Part shown: in pieces, positions 54,288-59,841 of the stretch
How the letters are laid out: each line of letters opens with the position of its first letter
How positions within the stretch are numbered: position 1 is the stretch's first letter
Assembly (NCBI GenBank): GCA_029252045.1
Contig: JAQXCD010000027.1
Location: 1-59,841 of the forward strand
DNA from: Sulfitobacter sp.
GTDB taxonomy: Bacteria; Pseudomonadota; Alphaproteobacteria; Rhodobacterales; Rhodobacteraceae
DNA length: 59,841 bases
Direction of reading: 5' to 3'
The notes under the pieces: generated by a model
What the model saw: the letters and a program-made list of their open reading frames with translations, nothing else
The model's database searches: none
Told to the model about the DNA's origin: nothing
Translations under genes and position numbers: made by a program

Positions 54288-55877
54288 CTAGCCGAGGTCG
54301 ATCTTTTTGGAAACAGATTGTGAGCCGACAGCCCCCGTGGCCCAGCCATGAAACGCCGACGAGAATTTGCCGGCGTCCGACCCTGCAACCACAATGTGAA
54401 TGAACTCGGTACCCGCAAACTTGGGAACAGATCGGGCCAGAGCCTCTGCTCCCATCGCCTTGGCCGCTTCGGGGGAGATGCCCGCGCCAGAATACGCATC
54501 TTGCACCATTTCCGCCAGTGGACGGGTTGTCACCTCCTGAATACGGTCGCGCAGACGGTCCTTTGAATACTCACCTTCGCGGGTCAGCGTATCGATATGT
54601 TCGGGACACACGACCAACAGCGCGTCAACGGGCAGGTTGCGCAACTTGGGCAAAAACACCCCTTCAAGGCCCATGCCAAGCGAGCCCGCGATCTGGTCGG
54701 GCGCCCGCGAAGTCTGATCGACGATATGTACGGGCCCGCCTGTCATCGCAAAAAGTGTGACCACTGAGTCCTCCGGCTCAAACCCGCGTTCCACATGCAG
54801 CGCGGGCCAGGGGGAGCGTTCCTCCCATTCTGCAAAGCACATGGTGAACTTCATGGGATTACCAAGGGTTGACCGCTCTACCCCACCCGTGGCCGCGCCG
54901 CCGACGTTTCGCACGACAAGACGCAGCGCGCGGCCGATTGTGGCATTGGCGCGGTTACCAGCCCCCAATGCACCCAGCTTCATGTTCATCCCGATTTTGT
55001 GCCGGATCGGGCCGTTTATGATCATCACAGGGGCGGCCCCCATCGTGGTTGCGGTGACTCCGTGAATGTTGAATTCATCGGTACATGCAGCCTCGACCGC
55101 GGCGATGATGACGGACATATATTCCGGCTTGCAGCCTGCCATCACAGCGTTGATTGCGATCTTTTCGACCGTGGCGATGCCCATGTTCGGGGGGACAGTT
55201 GCGATAACGTCCTGCGCGTCGCGGTGTGTGCCTGCCAACATCCGCAACACGCGCTCTGGCGTTGGTGGTACCAAGGGCAAGCCATCGGAAAAGCCCTGAT
55301 CAAACATGAACTCGGCCACGTCATCCGCGCTGGCAATGTCGATCTTGCGGGCGCGGATCGGGCTACCGTCCGCCTCTGCGCGCAACTTGTCATAGACGCT
55401 TGGATCGAGGTGCTTGGAGCCGCAACCGGGGCGCCAAGCGGGCAAAGCCTCCCAGTCTATTTGCGCGGCGGCGAGACCTGTTTGTGCGCTCATATCAGCA
55501 GCGAGCGTTTCCCAATCGGTGCGAATAAAACCTTCGAAGCGGGATAGAACAACGCCAGATTCATTCATCCAGAATACGGACGGTACACTTTCGATGTCCC
55601 AATCAAAGGCGGCTTTGCAGGTTCGGTCATCCAGCACCGGCATGCTGAGGCTGTGGCGCGCTGCAAAACTGGCATTCGTCGGCCCTGATTGGGAAACCAG
55701 CATTACCTCGACCTGCCCCGCGTGTGCCTTATGCAACGCCTCCAGAACGGGGGCCGCGGTATTGCAAGTTTCGCAATCGTCTTTGACAAAGCAGACGAGG
55801 GTGTTGCGCTGGGTCGGAAATGCGTGGGCCTGCCCCGACAGATCATCCAATGAAAACGCTGGCTGTTGGTTGTTCAT
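54288..55877 (-). CDS. Thioredoxin-like protein with a large uncharacterised C-terminal domain, in the sel operon
   Basis: 529 residues. Residues about 1-135 are a thioredoxin/peroxiredoxin-like fold with CxxC at C35-C38 (VKDDCETCNTAAPVLEAL) and a cis-proline-like segment (IESVPSVFWM). Residues about 190-529 form a large domain I cannot assign; it is rich in glycine and contains GLPLVPPTPERVLRMLAG, APVMIINGPIRHKIG and a C-terminal FSSAFHGWATGAVGSQSV. It lies between tRNA-Sec and the selenoprotein gene (24 bp gap), so the thioredoxin-like part could reduce the selenenylsulfide of the selenoprotein. That partnership is inferred. ATG 55877 is chosen: longer readings run back through the tRNA gene. 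Confidence 0.8.
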   Translation of the reverse strand: MNNQQPAFSLDDLSGQAHAFPTQRNTLVCFVKDDCETCNTAAPVLEALHKAHAGQVEVMLVSQSGPTNASFAARHSLSMPVLDDRTCKAAFDWDIESVPSVFWMNESGVVLSRFEGFIRTDWETLAADMSAQTGLAAAQIDWEALPAWRPGCGSKHLDPSVYDKLRAEADGSPIRARKIDIASADDVAEFMFDQGFSDGLPLVPPTPERVLRMLAGTHRDAQDVIATVPPNMGIATVEKIAINAVMAGCKPEYMSVIIAAVEAACTDEFNIHGVTATTMGAAPVMIINGPIRHKIGMNMKLGALGAGNRANATIGRALRLVVRNVGGAATGGVERSTLGNPMKFTMCFAEWEERSPWPALHVERGFEPEDSVVTLFAMTGGPVHIVDQTSRAPDQIAGSLGMGLEGVFLPKLRNLPVDALLVVCPEHIDTLTREGEYSKDRLRDRIQEVTTRPLAEMVQDAYSGAGISPEAAKAMGAEALARSVPKFAGTEFIHIVVAGSDAGKFSSAFHGWATGAVGSQSVSKKIDLG

Positions 55878-55946
55878 ATCTGCCCTCCCCGGCTGCTGCA
55901 CCATCTTGCAGAAGCGAAGCGGTTGTTGTCCAGCCCTTGTCTCGAT

Positions 55947-56040
55947 TGGCGGAGGTGGATGGGAATCGAACCCACCACACGCGTTAAAGCGCGTCCATGG
56001 TTTTGAAGACCAGGGAAGCCACCAGACTCCAATCACCTCC
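55947..56040 (-). tRNA. selC: tRNA-Sec, anticodon TCA
   Basis: About 94 bases including an encoded CCA, starting GGAGGTGATTGG at 56040. The acceptor GGAGGTG pairs with CACCTCC, followed by G and CCA. The anticodon loop CTTCAAA holds TCA (56006-56004). A long variable arm is formed by ACGCG and CGCGT around CTTTAA. The T-loop is TTCGATT. These features (UCA anticodon, length, long variable arm) are diagnostic for bacterial selenocysteine tRNA. It lies 14 bases after the selB stop and 69 bases before the thioredoxin-like gene, in the same transcription unit. Confidence 0.95.
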
Positions 56041-56054
56041 ACAATAGATTCAGC

Positions 56055-57941
56055 CTAGCAAGACGCAGCGGAGGGGGGAACCGGAATAACATCTGTCATT
56101 TGCCGTATGTCGTCGATGCGGACCGCCAGCCCGCATTTGTCGAAATACTCAAGCACAGGCACAATGACCTTGCGGGTTGTGGCCAACGTAGTACGCGCTT
56201 GCGACGTGGTGAAATCTTGCGGTGGCGGAAAGGCAATACGGAGCTGTTCTGCGGCGGCCATCAGGCTGTCGCGATGGAACAGCAAGGTCTGCTTGAGCGC
56301 GATATTATGGAGCGTGATAACGCGGCCCGTATCAAGCAGAAGTACCAAAAGGTCGGGATCGGCACCTCCCTCCAGAAGCGGGGGATTGGTCATACAGTGG
56401 TGCGAAATACGGGCTTCGATTTCGTCCATGCGGTTCTGTTGTGGCAGCGTCAGGTGGGACAACGGATTGTGCCCCGACAGCGCCAGTCCCGCGGGGTGCA
56501 CATGGATCTGATCCTCACGCTGTAAGGCTTCCAAGACGTATGTCATCAAGATTGGAGATACGTCATGCAGAGCTGTAACGGCGCGTTGCGCGCGCGGGTG
56601 AAGGGGGTATCTGCGGTGATAATCCTCCAGAGCGTCTATTACCGCTTGCTTCGCCCCCTTAATGATTTGCCGTGGCGCAGCCGATGTAAGCGCTACGTCC
56701 ACAAACGAAGTCCTCAGATTGTCGCGAACCTCTGCCTCGGCTTGCCGCGATAAACGTGCGACCTCTACCAGAGATGCTGTACCCCCATCACGCTGGCAAA
56801 GGCTGTGCGCGATTTCAGCGGGCGAGCGTGTTGTGATCGCATCCAATAGCGTTTGCCTGACTTTGTCACCTGTGCGCGTGGCTGTCGCATGTGTATCCAG
56901 TATCTCGGCACCCGCAATCGTCTCCGGCGGGGATAGGCGTCGCAAAATAGCGCGCTGTCCCTCGTACCCGCAAACTGCACGCGCAAAGCGGAGTTGCGCC
57001 AAGCCTGCCTGCGGCCTTGCCAACAGGTGAACCGTCGCGACCTCATGCGAAGTGCCTAAAAGCACCCGCACCTTTTCCATATGCTTGATTGGTTTCAAGA
57101 CCTCGGGCAGCGGGGTGAGCAAGACGTCCATACACATGCTTGCGGCTCCCTGCCCTGCCGCGCACAAGACATCACCGCGCGCAATATCATCAACTGCAAT
57201 GCCGCGCAGATTCACCGCCACACGGGTTCCGGAAGCCACCCCGGAGCGCGCAACGCCTCTGCATTGAAGGCCCCGAAGCGTGGCACGTTGCCCTTTAGGG
57301 TGAAGGATAACTTCCATATCTGCCGACAAGTCCCCTCCCAGCAAGGTCCCTGTTATGATCGTCCCCCGTCCCGCAACCGAAAACACCCGGTCAATTGGCA
57401 GCATTGGCATCCGCGGACCGGCGGGTTCGGGGATGTTGGTCAGCAAATTTTGTAATGAAACTTCAAGATCGCTGATGCCTTGGCCACTATGTGCGGAACA
57501 GATGGTGATAGAAGCATCAGAAAAGGGTGTGCCTGCCAGCGTGGCGGCCAGTTCAGCGATACAGCTTTGCAGATCGGCAGGGCAAGCAAGCTCGGCCTTT
57601 GTGACCGCAATCACTGCACGAGTGATACCCAACTGTTGAGCAATTGCCAGATGCTCATGGGTTTGAGCCTGTATGCCATCGGTCGCAGAGACCACCAGCA
57701 AAACTGCCTGTGCACCTGATGCACCTGCGACCATGGCCTGAATGAAATCCTCGTGACCGGGGGCATCAACAAAGTCGACTGTGCCCTGTTCATAATTTCG
57801 GTAGGCGTAGCCTGGTATGATGGACAGCCCACGCGCCTTTTCCTCGGGCAGACGGTCTGTCCGGACTGCAGTCAGGGCATGCACCAGTGTTGTCTTGCCG
57901 TGATCGACATGCCCGATCACGACCAAGCAGCAACTCTTCAT
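56055..57941 (-). CDS. selB: Selenocysteine-specific elongation factor
   Basis: 628 residues. The N-terminal GTPase (P-loop GHVDHGKTTLVHALT, switch regions with DAPGHEDFIQAMVAG, guanine specificity near VTKAEL) is EF-Tu-like, followed by two beta-barrel domains. The C-terminal about 220 residues are winged-helix repeats that recognise the SECIS hairpin. It delivers Sec-tRNA(Sec) to UGA codons. The start overlaps the selA stop by 4 bp (ATGA). Confidence 0.96.
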   Translation of the reverse strand: MKSCCLVVIGHVDHGKTTLVHALTAVRTDRLPEEKARGLSIIPGYAYRNYEQGTVDFVDAPGHEDFIQAMVAGASGAQAVLLVVSATDGIQAQTHEHLAIAQQLGITRAVIAVTKAELACPADLQSCIAELAATLAGTPFSDASITICSAHSGQGISDLEVSLQNLLTNIPEPAGPRMPMLPIDRVFSVAGRGTIITGTLLGGDLSADMEVILHPKGQRATLRGLQCRGVARSGVASGTRVAVNLRGIAVDDIARGDVLCAAGQGAASMCMDVLLTPLPEVLKPIKHMEKVRVLLGTSHEVATVHLLARPQAGLAQLRFARAVCGYEGQRAILRRLSPPETIAGAEILDTHATATRTGDKVRQTLLDAITTRSPAEIAHSLCQRDGGTASLVEVARLSRQAEAEVRDNLRTSFVDVALTSAAPRQIIKGAKQAVIDALEDYHRRYPLHPRAQRAVTALHDVSPILMTYVLEALQREDQIHVHPAGLALSGHNPLSHLTLPQQNRMDEIEARISHHCMTNPPLLEGGADPDLLVLLLDTGRVITLHNIALKQTLLFHRDSLMAAAEQLRIAFPPPQDFTTSQARTTLATTRKVIVPVLEYFDKCGLAVRIDDIRQMTDVIPVPPSAASC

Positions 57942-59329
57942 CCGGCTATCACGGCTTGAAATGCCGCAACGATTGCCGGAACATCACTGTCGCGGATCGT
58001 CCGCATATCCAGCAACACCCTCCCCCGCTCAATGCGTCCAATGACAGGCGTTTTGGCAGCGCGCAAATGTGCAGTCAGCTGATCAGCCGATATTCCATCT
58101 ATCTCGCAGGACACCGCGACGCTCGGCAATCCCCGCTCGGGCAGGGCACCCGCACCCACCTGCGCTATTGCCTCCTCGACGGATACGTTGCTGATGCCGG
58201 CTCCCTTCAGTTCGCGCGCCAGATTGGCGCCACGGGCAGCAATCTCTGCAAGCGGTGCAGACAGCATCGCCAGCACCGGAATCTCCTTCAACGGATCATG
58301 GGGTGGCAAGTACAAGCGCAGCGTTGCCTCAAGCCCGGCCAATGAGACTTTGTCAATCCGGACAGCGCGCATCAATGGATGGGACTTGAGTTGCGCAATC
58401 AAATGCCGTTTGCCAGCGATAATCCCCGCCTGAGGCCCACCGAGCAGTTTGTCACCAGAAAACATAACCAGATCGACACCGCTGCTTATGATATCCGCGA
58501 CAACCGGCTCGTCTCCAAGCCCGAAAGGTGACAGGTCAATCAGCACACCACTGCCCAGGTCTTCGATGAGCATGACCTCTTTTTCATCTGCAAGCTTGGC
58601 AAGGTCCTGACGTTTTGGTGAGGATGTGAAGCCGACAATCCTGAAATTACTGGTGTGGCTTTTCAGAAGAACTGCGGTTGTCTCATCAATGGCTGCTTCA
58701 TAGTCCGAAAGGCGGGTCTTGTTGGTGGTCCCCACCTCCCGGAGCACCGCACCGCTCTGAACAATCACATCCGGCAAGCGGTATGATCCACCAATCTCGA
58801 TCAGCTCACCGCGCGACGCGACAACGCTTTTGCCCGCGGAGGTGGCGACAAGGGACAGCAGGACCGCAGCAGCGCAGTTGTTTACAACCACGGCGGCCTG
58901 TGCCCCCGTGAGGTGACATATAAGGCGCTCGATGTGGCTGTGTCGCGAGCCCCGCTTGCCGGTGGCAAGGTCAAATTCAAGGTTGGAAGGCGCAATGGCA
59001 ACATCCTGCATTGCTTGGATAGCGTGTGAAGCCATGGGCGACCGCCCGAGGTTCGTGTGGATAATGACGCCGGTGGCGTTGATGACAGTACGTAGTGAGG
59101 GCGTCCGATCGGCCTTGATCTGCTCGGCGATTGCCTGAGAAAATTCAGAACTGTCAAATTCCGGAAGCACGGTCTGTTTACCTGCAACAATATCAGAGCG
59201 GAGCTCTGCTAGGCTGTTCCGAAGCGCCGTTACTGTTTCGGAACGGCTGAACTGCCGGATGAGGCTCATTATGTTTGGAGTGTTTAGGAGAGCTTCTAAA
59301 GCCGGAAGGTCTTTTGCGTTTCCGGTCAT
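57938..59329 (-). CDS. selA: L-seryl-tRNA(Sec) selenium transferase
   Basis: 463 residues of the PLP-dependent SelA family. VINATGVIIHTNLGRSPMA and the PLP lysine (about K294) in SGDKLLGGPQAGIIAG are diagnostic. It converts seryl-tRNA(Sec) to selenocysteyl-tRNA(Sec) using selenophosphate. ATG 59329 follows a CGGAGC ribosome-binding site; a longer upstream reading lacks family similarity. It heads the operon selA-selB-selC-thioredoxin-selenoprotein. Confidence 0.96.
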   Translation of the reverse strand: MTGNAKDLPALEALLNTPNIMSLIRQFSRSETVTALRNSLAELRSDIVAGKQTVLPEFDSSEFSQAIAEQIKADRTPSLRTVINATGVIIHTNLGRSPMASHAIQAMQDVAIAPSNLEFDLATGKRGSRHSHIERLICHLTGAQAAVVVNNCAAAVLLSLVATSAGKSVVASRGELIEIGGSYRLPDVIVQSGAVLREVGTTNKTRLSDYEAAIDETTAVLLKSHTSNFRIVGFTSSPKRQDLAKLADEKEVMLIEDLGSGVLIDLSPFGLGDEPVVADIISSGVDLVMFSGDKLLGGPQAGIIAGKRHLIAQLKSHPLMRAVRIDKVSLAGLEATLRLYLPPHDPLKEIPVLAMLSAPLAEIAARGANLARELKGAGISNVSVEEAIAQVGAGALPERGLPSVAVSCEIDGISADQLTAHLRAAKTPVIGRIERGRVLLDMRTIRDSDVPAIVAAFQAVIAG

Positions 59330-59841
59330 ATGAGCTCCGTTAATTGTGCAAGATAGCTGGTGAATGGCAGTAAGGGTCTTGCGCCAACGGTAGTGGCAGG
59401 AGTAGGCACCGTCGAGGTTCATTTTCGTATTCTTGGAATGCGTGGAGATTGATTTTGGTGGTCAAACTAGACGCAAATGGCGCAAGTACGGACGTCGGTG
59501 ATATTATTATGAGGCGTCGTCCCATTCGGTGGCAAACAAATTTCTGGGCTAACGAACTGGCTCCCGAAAAGTCTTGGTAGTATTTCCGAGCTTTGAACAG
59601 GATGCGGGAAGCTCCCGTTGCGAGCTCGGCACATTAGTGGATGTATTAGCAGAATATTGTGCTGGAGCGATACGTGGAGAAAGCGGAACCAAATTAGGTT
59701 TGTTATTTTTGGTTATCGGATCAGCAGTTTTCTTTGTAAAATTGTTTAAGATTTTGTTTTATTAAACGACAAACGCCGCGTGCTTTTCAGCGCGCGGCGT
59801 TTGTGTTGTATCATCGATTAGAGAGATACACATGAGGAACT
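59330..59841. other. Right-end intergenic region upstream of selA
   Basis: The selA promoter should lie here but no clear -10/-35 pair stands out. An open frame at 59574-59765 (plus, TTG start, 63 codons) ends in a hydrophobic segment (LGLLFLVIGSAVFFV) but has weak start signals, so I do not call it as a gene. A strong hairpin follows at 59769-59804. The last bases contain an ATG at 59832 that might begin a gene running out of the window. Confidence 0.4.
59769..59804. terminator. Strong terminator-like hairpin near the right end
   Basis: ACAAACGCCGCGTGC pairs over 15 bp (one G-U) with GCGCGCGGCGTTTGT around TTTTCA. The flanks are T-rich on both strands only weakly, so direction cannot be fixed. 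It may end the short plus-strand frame or a minus-strand gene beyond the window. Confidence 0.6.

Noticed and set aside
1..59841. CRISPR arrays, rRNA genes or prophage
   Set aside because: No regularly spaced direct repeats, rRNA sequence or phage structural genes were seen. The only RNA gene recognised is tRNA-Sec.

Overview
The window looks like a chromosomal segment of a marine alphaproteobacterium of the Rhodobacterales (Roseobacter-type). This rests on the moderately high G+C content, the density of TRAP transporters and small catabolic operons, the Hint-domain type I secreted protein, the monomeric isocitrate dehydrogenase, the fused oxidoreductase-SelD and the phosphonate-type ABC system. 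The assignment is inferred from gene content; no rRNA or marker phylogeny is available here.

Layout, left to right. 1-119: 3' end of an IS5-like insertion sequence. 502-10865: a catabolic island with a GntR regulator and a large FAD/Fe-S 2-hydroxyacid dehydrogenase (minus strand). Divergent to these are a class V aminotransferase, a complete DctPQM TRAP transporter, an enoyl-CoA hydratase, a class III CoA-transferase and a GlcG-like protein; a 20-bp palindrome lies between the two arms. 11012-15369 (minus): a phosphonate/phosphite-type ABC transporter (phnD-phnC-phnE-phnE) translationally coupled to an atypical HAD protein. 15643-23548 (minus): an aerobic 2-aminobenzoyl-CoA (anthranilate) operon with a fused monooxygenase/reductase, SDR, MarR regulator, enoyl-CoA hydratase, acyl-CoA dehydrogenase, CoA ligase, thioesterase and RidA. 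23650-28403: GMC oxidoreductase, old yellow enzyme, SDR and SMP-30 lactonase. 28400-33033: tex and icd. 33246-35576: a secreted RTX/Hint protein.

36180-43752 (plus): a four-carbon sugar-acid (threonate/erythronate) operon with its own GntR regulator, denD, ltnD, otnK, otnC and otnI. Its enzymes are intact, but the TRAP transporter embedded in it is decayed: the binding protein carries a frameshift and the large permease carries a deletion of about 200 codons plus a frameshift. 43742-50079 (minus): a TAXI-type TRAP binding protein, a fused TRAP permease, an acyl-CoA ligase and a ThDP enzyme, substrate unknown.

50394-59329: a complete selenium-utilisation locus. On the minus strand in transcription order: selA, selB, tRNA-Sec (selC), a thioredoxin-like protein with a large uncharacterised domain, a small selenoprotein of the UGSC type, and a fused FAD-oxidoreductase/SelD. 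mnmH (tRNA 2-selenouridine synthase) converges on selD. The selenoprotein is encoded across an in-frame TGA (53985-53987) followed at once by a SECIS-like hairpin, so conventional gene calling would split it into two hypothetical proteins. The tRNA-Sec with anticodon TCA lies in the same operon. This self-contained module, with its own Sec decoding machinery, one selenoprotein and a candidate thioredoxin-like partner, is the most interesting content of the window.
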